Source of the DNA: RECM01 sp047921215
Lineage (GTDB): Bacteria > Bacteroidota > Rhodothermia > Balneolales > Cyclonatronaceae
NCBI GenBank assembly: GCA_047921215.1
Contig: JBLRWO010000023.1
Location: 8,150 to 72,149 of the forward strand
DNA length: 64,000 nt
Direction: 5' to 3'
Under the pieces are notes generated by a model that was not told where the DNA came from, ran no database searches, and was given only the letters and a program-made list of their open reading frames with translations. The position numbers were made by a program, and so were the translations under genes. Positions 26,601-34,889 of this stretch are shown here, one piece after another. Position 1 is the first letter of the stretch, and every line of letters begins with the position of its first letter.

Positions 26601-29600
26601 TCAGAATACAGCGGTTAATACCACACGCAGGGTCTGCACAGCCGCCCGGTCTGCTATCGTTCTGCCATCGTAGTTGACCGTTGCCCGAATAAATTCACTC
26701 ACCCGCCAGGAAAATCCGGCACTCCATAACAGGGTGTTACCAAGGCCGGCACCCTCGGTCATTTCAAATTCACCCAGACTGCTGGTTGTGCCGTTTAACC
26801 GGTTCGATCTGTACTCGATTCTGCCCTGACCCTGTATTCCCCGCCCGGCGAATACCCGTGTATCTGCCCGCAGCCTGATCGTATTCAGCGTCGCATCCCC
26901 GTCGGAAAACCGGTCTGTTTTCCGGACAACAGATGAGCCAATTCCGATCTGCCAGGCCCGGCTTATTTCGTATCTGATCTCCGGTTCCACTCCAATATCC
27001 CGGATATCATAATTCCTGCCCGGCAAATTTTCGCTGGTATTCATACTTACGCCCGAACGGCCCGAAAGAATCAGCTGCCAGCCCCTGCGCGTTCTGAGAG
27101 TGGAATAAAACCTGAATGATACCGATTCCTGCTCATCAAGACCGGTAGCCCTTCTGTTCAAACCCAGGTTCTGCTCAACAGAAAACCGCAGATCAAACAG
27201 CCTGTTTTGTGTAAAAAGATCAATCTCCTGTTGCCAGTACAGCCGCCCGTCGATGGTTAGCGAATCATCCCTGAATGTATTCAGTTTCAATAAGTAGACA
27301 TCCTCCAGCCTGCTCGTGGTATTACGCTCTCTTATATCGAGTATACTGTTCAGTTCAATGTTCCTGAGTATTTCAAGCAGGGTTGAATTGGATGCATCGG
27401 CACCGATAATCCTTTCGGGAATGATCCGGCCTCTAAGGCGTGTATTCAGTGAAACTACCGGAAACTGTTCGTCGGAGGGTATGAACTGCTTCACATAGAT
27501 TCCTTCGCCCGGTACCGTTGCCGGGAAAAACTCATCTACCTGCTGCACTCCGTCGTTGTTCAGATCAGTCCAGATATACTGTCCCAGTTCCGGACCCACT
27601 TCTATAAAGGTCTCCTGAAGTAATGCCCTGCTTTCGGTGTTGATCTCGTAAAAAAGAAGCAGGTCCAGAAAACGGTCCATCGGACGAAAAAGAGTACTTG
27701 ACTGAACCACAACACTTCTGTTGTCCTGAAACTGCAGCGTCTCCCGGAAGTAATCCGAGTATTCTCTTTTTCTGAAAGCCACTGTATTCGAGGTTTGCAG
27801 CACTGATCCGGGACGGTAATCCATTGAAAACCTGCGTGTAAGTGAGCTTGATTCTTTTCTCATGATCCCGTTGTCAGCCCGGCTGTCGTTGCGGAAAGCG
27901 TACGATACGGATGCCTTAAAACGGTCTTCTGATGTGCGGTACGTAATACCGGGCATCAGATCTGTGAACCTGAGGCTCTGGCCGGTCAGCGAGTCGGTGC
28001 CGGCACGAAACTGTTCACGGTTTTCATGCTCTGCCCGGATGGCCGGGGTAACAGTATGCGGTCCTGCCGGTATATCGTAACCGGCCGTTCCGGTCTGCTT
28101 CAGCCATTCGCCCTTAACATTAAACAAGGCTTCCCGGCTGTCTGCAAAGTTAAGATCGTAATCTATGAATGGCAGCCCCTTTTCACGCGTCATAAAGCCC
28201 GCCCTGTGCCTGTGGGCGTTGGTATCGTCACGGTCCAGAAGACCGAATGTATATTCGAGGCGGGTTCCCCCGGATGGTTTCCAGGTAAGGTCGGCTTCCG
28301 AAATCCGTTCACTGGTCATCCCGGTATCGGTAATATTCCAAACCCTGTCGAACTCCACATCCCGCACCCTGTCGAAATAACTGAAATTTCGTCCGGTATA
28401 GCGATGACTGAAACCCACAGTGACCAGACCGGCAACGGTCTCGGTTTCGCTCATTATGATTCCTGCCTGATAACCGCTGTCGTTATTGCTTGCATTACCA
28501 ATATTCGAGAACCGGTTCCGGTCGAAGCTGCTGCCGGCCAGCTCCCCGTGAACGGTAATGGCCGGCGTTAACCGGTATCTACTCCTTATGGTCGCCATAA
28601 TCCGGTTCTCAGGTGCGGGAATACGCCGGAACGGTTCATAATTACCCTGCCCGGGTCCCACCCACTCATACACAATGCCGTTTGAGGTACTGCCTGCCCG
28701 ACGGTACGATCCTGTGCTGTCATCCACACGGCTGAACCTCACCCTGAATACAGCCGTTGTGTCGCCCGGCTGATGCCGGAAAATGGTGTAGGTCTGACCC
28801 TGCTGCACGGTATCTTGCCTGGAATAAAGTATGTAATCGGACTCACGGCCGAAACCCACTGAATCAACCCCGCTTATATTGGCCTGTTCGGGATTGTTCC
28901 CGGCCATTTCCAGAATTAGCCGTTCCTCATCGGTCAGGCCGAACTCTGACAGCAGATTTTTATCATCAGATTCCCGGATAAAACTGGCGCCTACCTCTAG
29001 CCGGCCACCCATCAGACTGGTCGCATCAGCCTCGGTGGCAATCATTGTTCGGGTGTACTCCTGAGTGATGTACTGAAATTCAACAACTATCCGGCTGGCG
29101 TTGGTTATGATTCGGCCGGGTGTAAAGGTGATCTCACCCAGGCCGTAATCGATCACATAGTCGTTTTCCTCACCACGGTTTACCCTGGTCCCGTCCAGGA
29201 AGACTCTTTCGGTACCCGCAAGTACGATGATAAACTGCTCTCCCTGAGAACCGCTGAGCCTGTAGGGCCCCTGTATGCCGTCGGACCCGCTTATGGACTG
29301 AGTTCTGAATTCGCCGCGAACAACAGCACCTGCCGCGTTCAGTGTTCCCGTTTCCTGTGACGATGTGAGTACATCGACACCCTGAAGACGGCGCTGAACC
29401 CGGGCAAACTGACTGTTCTGAAGCGACACATCAATATCACCCAGTTGTATCTGCCCGTAGGGGCTGTTCAGGCGGATATACACCTTGTCGAACTCCCTCA
29501 GGTTCTGGGTGCTGCCATCCGGCTGTATCGGTGTGGTCTGATCAGTAAGAGTAGCCAGCACCTCCACATCATCAGTGATAAAACCACTGAGTTCGAAACG

Positions 29601-30110
29601 CAGGCCACTCTCCAGGCTGAAATCACGGTTGCTGCCAAACGAGATTCCCCTGGTCAGGGAACCACTCCGGGTAAGTTGTGAATCGCCGAAAAGATCACTT
29701 CCTGTTACCGGCCGGCTAATGAGTACGGTTGAGCCAGGCTGACTGCCGGTTGTATCACTGTCTGCAGGCACCAGCTCCCTGGCCCTGTATTGCGGTTGCA
29801 GGGTAACCGGGATTTTCCGGTACCTGAATGTCAGTGCCCTTACCTCCCCTGCCGGCCACAGTTTTCGGTTCAGTTCCCAGGTTCCCGTAGCGTGATGATA
29901 GGTCCAGTACGCGGGGGTGATCAACGTGTCGGCATGAAAAACCCGGAGACCGGAGGTAATCACAAAATAATCCAGGAATACCGGCTCTCCGGCACCCTTA
30001 ATCTCGATCGAACGAACGCGTTCAAGCCCGGTCTGGGCTATTCCGCTCTCAAACGACAGTATCAGGGGTACCGATAGTAATATCCACAAATGCCTCTTGA
30101 ATGAGCGCAC
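26601..30110 (-). CDS. Large outer-membrane beta-barrel / cell surface protein
   Basis: A 1169-residue exported protein of the kind found in Bacteroidota, Balneolaeota and Ignavibacteria, without a firm family name. A signal peptide is followed by extracytoplasmic strands (to about residue 160), then repeated long amphipathic strands that look like a large barrel. There is a recurring ADxDV-type segment (IQLGDIDVSLQNS near residue 222) and a GLGEITFTPGRIITNASRIVVEF segment near 325, known in related large surface proteins. It starts with GTG at 30110 (MRSFKRHLW). It is not a TonB receptor: no plug domain was seen. No partner gene is adjacent. Confidence 0.72.
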   Translation of the reverse strand: MRSFKRHLWILLSVPLILSFESGIAQTGLERVRSIEIKGAGEPVFLDYFVITSGLRVFHADTLITPAYWTYHHATGTWELNRKLWPAGEVRALTFRYRKIPVTLQPQYRARELVPADSDTTGSQPGSTVLISRPVTGSDLFGDSQLTRSGSLTRGISFGSNRDFSLESGLRFELSGFITDDVEVLATLTDQTTPIQPDGSTQNLREFDKVYIRLNSPYGQIQLGDIDVSLQNSQFARVQRRLQGVDVLTSSQETGTLNAAGAVVRGEFRTQSISGSDGIQGPYRLSGSQGEQFIIVLAGTERVFLDGTRVNRGEENDYVIDYGLGEITFTPGRIITNASRIVVEFQYITQEYTRTMIATEADATSLMGGRLEVGASFIRESDDKNLLSEFGLTDEERLILEMAGNNPEQANISGVDSVGFGRESDYILYSRQDTVQQGQTYTIFRHQPGDTTAVFRVRFSRVDDSTGSYRRAGSTSNGIVYEWVGPGQGNYEPFRRIPAPENRIMATIRSRYRLTPAITVHGELAGSSFDRNRFSNIGNASNNDSGYQAGIIMSETETVAGLVTVGFSHRYTGRNFSYFDRVRDVEFDRVWNITDTGMTSERISEADLTWKPSGGTRLEYTFGLLDRDDTNAHRHRAGFMTREKGLPFIDYDLNFADSREALFNVKGEWLKQTGTAGYDIPAGPHTVTPAIRAEHENREQFRAGTDSLTGQSLRFTDLMPGITYRTSEDRFKASVSYAFRNDSRADNGIMRKESSSLTRRFSMDYRPGSVLQTSNTVAFRKREYSDYFRETLQFQDNRSVVVQSSTLFRPMDRFLDLLLFYEINTESRALLQETFIEVGPELGQYIWTDLNNDGVQQVDEFFPATVPGEGIYVKQFIPSDEQFPVVSLNTRLRGRIIPERIIGADASNSTLLEILRNIELNSILDIRERNTTSRLEDVYLLKLNTFRDDSLTIDGRLYWQQEIDLFTQNRLFDLRFSVEQNLGLNRRATGLDEQESVSFRFYSTLRTRRGWQLILSGRSGVSMNTSENLPGRNYDIRDIGVEPEIRYEISRAWQIGIGSSVVRKTDRFSDGDATLNTIRLRADTRVFAGRGIQGQGRIEYRSNRLNGTTSSLGEFEMTEGAGLGNTLLWSAGFSWRVSEFIRATVNYDGRTIADRAAVQTLRVVLTAVF

Positions 30111-30224
30111 AATAAGTAGTTGATGTCAGTAATGTGTATGGAAGTTTGGTATCCCTGGCGTATAGACAATCGGATTTTTGAATATTTCCCTGTTAATATA
30201 CCTGCTGCGCTTCGAGTTCTGAAA

Positions 30225-30257
30225 ATAAAAAAAGGCCAACCCAACCGGGATGGCCTT
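30225..30257 (-). terminator. Terminator of the rpsF-rpsR-rplI operon
   Basis: On the minus strand, aaggcca and tggcctt form a 7-bp stem around a 12-base loop and are followed by a run of seven T or more. It sits about 25 bases after the rplI stop. Confidence 0.9.
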
Positions 30258-30282
30258 CAATTCAGTATGAACCGGAAAATGG

Positions 30283-30732
30283 TTACTCTTCTTCTTTTAC
30301 CACCCAAATCTTGAGTTCCGGCTTGATATCGCCTGTAAGGGCAATGGTAGCCGCATACTCTCCGAGCGCTTTCACATCAGTTGTGATGGTTATTTTACGC
30401 CGGTCAATCTCGAGACCTTTTTCACCCAGTGCATCTGCAATCTGCTGTGTGGTGATGGTACCAAAGATTTTCCCGTCCTCACCGGCCTTGACCGGAAGGG
30501 TAATGGAGGTCGAGGAAATTTTCTCGGCCAGTTTGGTGGCGTTTTTAATATCCAGTTCTTTTTTCAGGGAGATCTGCTTCTCCTCATTTTCAGCGGTACG
30601 GATGGCAGATTTGGTGGCAAAAATTGCCATTCCCTGAGGTATCAGATAGTTACGTCCGTAACCGTCTTTAACATCAACGATGTCGCCGCGTTCTCCAACG
30701 TTGGCAACATCCTTTTTCAATATCAGTTTCAT
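30283..30732 (-). CDS. rplI: 50S ribosomal protein L9
   Basis: L9 binds 23S rRNA near the L1 stalk. Starting at 30732 (MKLILKKDVANVGERGD) the sequence has the classical N-terminal domain with the DVKDGYGRNYLIPQGMA signature, a long connecting helix and a C-terminal domain ending LKIWVVKEEE. A longer reading (to 30780) is not homologous. It is the last gene of rpsF-rpsR-rplI. The length of 149 is normal. Confidence 0.97.
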   Translation of the reverse strand: MKLILKKDVANVGERGDIVDVKDGYGRNYLIPQGMAIFATKSAIRTAENEEKQISLKKELDIKNATKLAEKISSTSITLPVKAGEDGKIFGTITTQQIADALGEKGLEIDRRKITITTDVKALGEYAATIALTGDIKPELKIWVVKEEE

Positions 30733-30757
30733 GGTATGTAATCTCCGGGTGCTATTA

Positions 30758-31009
30758 TTAACGCAGGTTTTCGGCAACAAACGGCATCAGGCCGAGATGG
30801 CGTGCCCTTTTGATGGCTTTGGTTAGCTGACGCTGATACCGGGCACTGGTACCGGTAACGCGGCGGGGCAGTATTTTCCCCTGGTCGTTGGTAAACCGTT
30901 GAAGGGTTTTAACATCTTTGTAATCGATGTAGATGACGCCTGCTTTTGAAAATTTGCACTCTTTGTTACGGAGGTTGCCCTTCTTGGGGTGCTGTGGATT
31001 TTTAAGCAT
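30758..31009 (-). CDS. rpsR: 30S ribosomal protein S18
   Basis: S18 packs with S6 on the platform of the small subunit. The 83-residue sequence shows the S18 core with FSKAGVIYIDYKDVKTLQRF, GKILPRRVTGTSARYQRQL and TKAIKRARHLGLMPF. A single Cys remains near residue 18; the zinc-type cysteine set of some S18 proteins is absent. It follows rpsF by 36 bases with no ssb gene between them, as is usual in Bacteroidota-like genomes. Confidence 0.97.
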   Translation of the reverse strand: MLKNPQHPKKGNLRNKECKFSKAGVIYIDYKDVKTLQRFTNDQGKILPRRVTGTSARYQRQLTKAIKRARHLGLMPFVAENLR

Positions 31010-31045
31010 ACTGTTTGCGGGTTTTTTATGAGATCTTTTGATGGG

Positions 31046-31426
31046 TTAGCTTTCTTCTGAGGCTTCTTTTTCGCGGGGTTCAAAAACAACTGGCAGTTTG
31101 CCTTTTTTCTGAAGGTCGCGATGGTGAAGCATTTTATTGTCATATTTAAGAGTCAGAAAGCGGAGGATGTTGTCATCAATGAGCATCTGACGTTCCATTT
31201 TGGCTATAAGGTCAACAGGGGCCGTAAAGTAGGCATTCACGTAGTATCCGCTGTTTTTCCCGTCCATCTCGTAAGCAAAGCGTTGTATGCCCCACTCCTC
31301 GATCTCTTCAATTTCAGCTCCGCCGTTGGCAATAAAGTCTTTGTACTTCTGTACGGATGCTTTAATCTGCTCCTCATCGAGAACCGCATTCACGATAAAG
31401 GTTAGCTCGTAATAGTTTTTTTTCAT
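31046..31426 (-). CDS. rpsF: 30S ribosomal protein S6
   Basis: S6 binds S18 and 16S rRNA. The start at 31426 (MKKNYYELTFIVN) gives the family's first strand. The core includes the EEWGIQRFAYEMDGKNSGYYVNAYF segment and the ILRFLTLKYDN end. A reading from 31462 adds 12 unconvincing residues. A C-terminal acidic tail (EPREKEASEES) follows. The operon is probably self-regulated; a candidate leader is listed separately. Confidence 0.96.
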   Translation of the reverse strand: MKKNYYELTFIVNAVLDEEQIKASVQKYKDFIANGGAEIEEIEEWGIQRFAYEMDGKNSGYYVNAYFTAPVDLIAKMERQMLIDDNILRFLTLKYDNKMLHHRDLQKKGKLPVVFEPREKEASEES

Positions 31427-31433
31427 GTATAAA

Positions 31434-31487
31434 GGTTTCCTGTGGATGTTAACAACAGCCATCGGCGAATCCCGACAGCAGGAAGCC
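31434..31487 (-). promoter_or_regulatory. Candidate S6:S18 autoregulatory leader
   Basis: Just ahead of rpsF the mRNA can form a 9-bp stem with one mismatch (ggcttcctg with caggaaacc), enclosing an internal loop with CCGATGG. The S6:S18 complex is known to bind such a stem with a CCG-containing loop or bulge in the rpsF leader of many bacteria. I matched the gross shape, not a full covariance model. Confidence 0.5.
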
Positions 31488-31520
31488 TTAAATATACAAC
31501 TATTACAGTGTCGTTACAAC

Positions 31521-32972
31521 TCAGGGAAGCGGAGTGGCCGAATAAAGTGTACCCTGGTAGAAACCTGCCAGCAGTTCCGATAATCCGCCGGGAAGTACTC
31601 CAAAATAGATGGTGAGGAGTGCAAGAAGCAGCAATATAAACCTGTAGGGCACCCCGGCCTGTGTAAGCTCAATCTCTTCAGTACCTTCCTTCATATATAA
31701 AAATACAAGAACGCGCAGATAGTAGTAGACACCCGCTACACTGGCCAGCACCCCTACAATGGCAAGTCCGATAAGGTCTGCCTGTATTGCCGCTGCAAAC
31801 ACCTGGTATTTACCAATGAAGCCGGCGAATGGTGGTATACCTGCAAGTGAAAACAGGAAAATTCCCAGAAGAACAGCCATCATGGGTTCCCTGTAACCCA
31901 GACCGGCATACTGATCAACGCTGTTGAACTGCAGGCCCTTGTGTCGCTCATAGTAGGCCACCACACCAAAAGCCCCAATGTTCATGAGGGTGTAGGCCAG
32001 TAAATAGTAAAGTACTGCCGAATAGCCTGCTGCCGTTCCGGCGGCAAGACCCACCAGCACATATCCGGCATGGGCTATACTGGAATAGGCCAGCATCCGC
32101 TTCACATTGTTCTGTACAAGAGCCACGATATTGCCAAGTATCATGGTAAGTATGGCAATCACCACCAGCACGCTGCTCCACTGTTCTGTGGCAAGTGGCA
32201 TGGCCCTCTCAAGAACCAGTATAAGCGATACGAATGCTGCTGTCTTTGCAGCTGTGGCCATGTAGGCGGTAATTGTAGTAGGAGCCCCTTCGTAGACGTC
32301 TGGTGTCCACATGTGGAAGGGAACAACCGATACCTTGAAAAAGAAACCCACAAGCAGCATCCCGACTCCGGCCCAGTAGATCAAACCGGCATCGGTGTAC
32401 AGGCCAATTTCAGCAAGGCTTGTTGATCCCGTTGCACCATAGAGCAGCGCAATGCCGTACAGAAAAAAACCGGTCGCGAATGAACCCAGTAAAAAATACT
32501 TCAGGGCTGCTTCAATACCTGTTTTCTCCTCTCTTACAATGCCTGCAAGAACATAGAGTGCGATCGACATGGTTTCAAGTCCAAGAAATACGGTAACCAG
32601 GTCGTTTGCCGTAGCCAGAACGATCATCCCCACCGTTCCGAAAAGAATGAGGGTATATACTTCAGCAAAGTTGTGATTGATGGAAGTCAGGTATTCCCTG
32701 GAGAGCACCACCACAAACAGTGTTGCCGCCACAACAAGTGCCGTTCCAAAGGCAGCGGAACCTCCTGTAGTAGCCATACCGTAAAAAATGTCCCCGACCG
32801 GGGTAAAAAGACCGTAAACAGAGGCGGCAAGAGCCAGCAGCAGGGATGAAACCGATACGTAGTAAATAACGGTCGTATTCTTTGTATAGGCATCAACCAT
32901 CATGACAACAAGACCCGCCGCTGTAATGATTATAGCGGGCAGGTAGAGCAGCATGTCGTTTAAAATTTCCAT
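31521..32972 (-). CDS. nuoN: NADH-quinone oxidoreductase subunit N
   Basis: NuoN is one of three antiporter-like subunits of complex I. The ATG at 32972 (MEILNDMLLYLPA) is preferred to a TTG four codons earlier. The about 483-residue protein has about fourteen helices, with the conserved Lys/Glu-bearing segments GLETMSIALYVLAG near residue 120, LVGFFFKVSVVPFHMWTPD near 210 and VQNNVKRMLAYSSIAHAG near 290. It ends the partial nuo operon, three to fifteen bases after the phhB stop. Confidence 0.96.
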   Translation of the reverse strand: MEILNDMLLYLPAIIITAAGLVVMMVDAYTKNTTVIYYVSVSSLLLALAASVYGLFTPVGDIFYGMATTGGSAAFGTALVVAATLFVVVLSREYLTSINHNFAEVYTLILFGTVGMIVLATANDLVTVFLGLETMSIALYVLAGIVREEKTGIEAALKYFLLGSFATGFFLYGIALLYGATGSTSLAEIGLYTDAGLIYWAGVGMLLVGFFFKVSVVPFHMWTPDVYEGAPTTITAYMATAAKTAAFVSLILVLERAMPLATEQWSSVLVVIAILTMILGNIVALVQNNVKRMLAYSSIAHAGYVLVGLAAGTAAGYSAVLYYLLAYTLMNIGAFGVVAYYERHKGLQFNSVDQYAGLGYREPMMAVLLGIFLFSLAGIPPFAGFIGKYQVFAAAIQADLIGLAIVGVLASVAGVYYYLRVLVFLYMKEGTEEIELTQAGVPYRFILLLLALLTIYFGVLPGGLSELLAGFYQGTLYSATPLP

Positions 32973-32987
32973 CTGCAAATGCAATTA

Positions 32988-33269
32988 TTAGAGGGTATCG
33001 ATCGCTTTGGCCAGTTTTACATCTTTGGCCGTTACCTTATCGCCGGCATCGTGTGTTGCCAGACCTATGGTTACATTGTTGTATATATTGAACATTTCGG
33101 GATGATGCACCTGTTCTTCAGCCTCAAATCCGACCCGTACCATGAAGGACAGAGCCTCCCTGAAACCGGAGAATTTGAAATCCTTCTTCAGTTTGTCGCC
33201 TTCCATTCTCCAGCCGTTCAGTTCTTTAAGGCTTTCTTTCAGTTGTGATTCTGATAAAGGGTTACTCAT
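32988..33269 (-). CDS. phhB: Pterin-4a-carbinolamine dehydratase
   Basis: PCD/DCoH recycles 4a-hydroxytetrahydrobiopterin formed by aromatic amino acid hydroxylases, and in many bacteria serves as a pterin or molybdopterin-linked helper. The 93-residue protein has the full motif, with EEQVHHPEMFNIYNNV then the TIGLATHDAGDKVTAKD stretch, so the active-site His-His and Asp are intact. It lies inside the nuo operon: its start overlaps the nuoM stop by one base, and the nuoN start follows within a few bases. No aromatic hydroxylase gene is in the window. Confidence 0.93.
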   Translation of the reverse strand: MSNPLSESQLKESLKELNGWRMEGDKLKKDFKFSGFREALSFMVRVGFEAEEQVHHPEMFNIYNNVTIGLATHDAGDKVTAKDVKLAKAIDTL

Positions 33270-34876
33270 TACTCATCTCCGATTTTGGATGCAAATTCGC
33301 GAGTGATGTCATAAAATCGGCCTGCCCAGCCAGGGAGTTTATCACTATCTGTACTTTGCAGTATGGCAGCACTTTTCTGTCGCGACTCATCCAGCAGCTG
33401 CGTTACCTGATGCTCGGAATACTGCGTGAAATGGGTTGGCCGGATTCCGATCCAGACGATGAATATCATAACGGGTACCAGCAGGGTGATCTCACGTGCA
33501 TTCAGGTCAGCCAGCTTTTCATTCAGTTTATTCGTTACCGGGCCGAACATTACCCGTCTGTACATCCACAGCATATATACAGCTGCAAGAATTACACCAG
33601 TGGCACCCAAAATGGTAAACCAGAAGGAATTGAGCACTTCGGAGTGAAATGCTCCGTTCAGGATCAGAAATTCTCCGACAAATCCGTTCAGCCCGGGCAA
33701 CCCGATCGAGGCAAGTGTTGAAATCATGAAGAAAACAGCAAAAACCGGCATAACACTACTCAGGCCCCCGAAATCGGAGATCATCCGGGTATGCCTGCGG
33801 TCATAAATCATGCCTACGATCAGGAATAGCGCCCCTGTAGAGAGGCCGTGGTTCACCATCTGGATAATTGCACCCTGAACCGCCATGGTATTCAATGCAA
33901 AAATACCGAGCACAACAAAACCCAGGTGACTGACCGAGGAATAGGCTACCAGTTTTTTAACGTCTTTCTGCACCATGGCAACGAGTGCACCATAGATGAT
34001 GCCGATTACGGCCAGAACGGCCATATATGGAGCGAATTCTTCGGTGGCATTCGGGAAAAACGGGAGGCAGAAGCGTACCAGACCATAGGTTCCCATCTTC
34101 AGCATGATCGCTGCCAGTACAACAGAACCGGCGGTTGGGGCTTCGGTATGGGCATAGGGAAGCCATGTGTGGAATGGGAATAGCGGAACCTTGATGCAGA
34201 ATGCAAGGGCAAAGGCCAGAAAGAGCCACGTCTGCTCCACAAGTCCTATCTGATAAACCGGGCTGCTGAGCAGGCGCCAGTCGGTGGTGAATACACCGTT
34301 ATTGATGGCATCGCCCGCGTGGAAGCCTAGGTAGATTAATGCTACCAGCATAATCAGGGATCCGACCAGGGTATATAAAAAGAACTTGATGGTTGCTGCG
34401 ATGCGGCCCTCACCACCCCATATACCTATCAGAAAGTACATCGGGATCAGGGTTAGCTCGAAAAATACATAAAACACAACCAGGTCGAGTGAGGCAAACA
34501 CACCGAGCGACCCGGTCTGAAGAATGAGCAGCATGGCATAAAAGCCCTTCACATGCTTTTTGATGGATGTCCACGACGAAAGCACTACAATCGGACCAAA
34601 AAAAGTGGTCAGCATGAACAGCAGAAGGCTCAGGCCATCAAGAGCGGTTATATATTTCACATCAAGACCTGCCAGCAACGGGCCTGTCTCGGTTAAGAAC
34701 TGGGCCACATGTGAATTAGCCACATCAAAATTCAAGATCAGCGGAACTGATAAGGCAAAACTTGCCAGCGTCACAATCAGGCTGACCATTCGCACCATTT
34801 CATCCGTTCTTGCGGCCAGCAGAACCAGTGCTCCGAGCAGCGGCAGGTAGATTACTATTTGAAGAAGAATATCCAT
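33269..34876 (-). CDS. nuoM: NADH-quinone oxidoreductase subunit M
   Basis: NuoM is an antiporter-like membrane subunit with fourteen helices, pumping protons as NADH is oxidised. The ATG at 34876 is preferred over a TTG one codon earlier. Family segments include FYVFFELTLIPMYFLIGIWGG near residue 135, FCIKVPLFPFHTWLPYAHTEAP near 230 and VQKDVKKLVAYSSVSHLGFV near 305. The last 40 residues form a hydrophilic tail. The stop overlaps the phhB start codon by one base, so the two are probably translationally coupled. Confidence 0.96.
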   Translation of the reverse strand: MDILLQIVIYLPLLGALVLLAARTDEMVRMVSLIVTLASFALSVPLILNFDVANSHVAQFLTETGPLLAGLDVKYITALDGLSLLLFMLTTFFGPIVVLSSWTSIKKHVKGFYAMLLILQTGSLGVFASLDLVVFYVFFELTLIPMYFLIGIWGGEGRIAATIKFFLYTLVGSLIMLVALIYLGFHAGDAINNGVFTTDWRLLSSPVYQIGLVEQTWLFLAFALAFCIKVPLFPFHTWLPYAHTEAPTAGSVVLAAIMLKMGTYGLVRFCLPFFPNATEEFAPYMAVLAVIGIIYGALVAMVQKDVKKLVAYSSVSHLGFVVLGIFALNTMAVQGAIIQMVNHGLSTGALFLIVGMIYDRRHTRMISDFGGLSSVMPVFAVFFMISTLASIGLPGLNGFVGEFLILNGAFHSEVLNSFWFTILGATGVILAAVYMLWMYRRVMFGPVTNKLNEKLADLNAREITLLVPVMIFIVWIGIRPTHFTQYSEHQVTQLLDESRQKSAAILQSTDSDKLPGWAGRFYDITREFASKIGDE

Positions 34877-34889
34877 CAATACAATGAAT

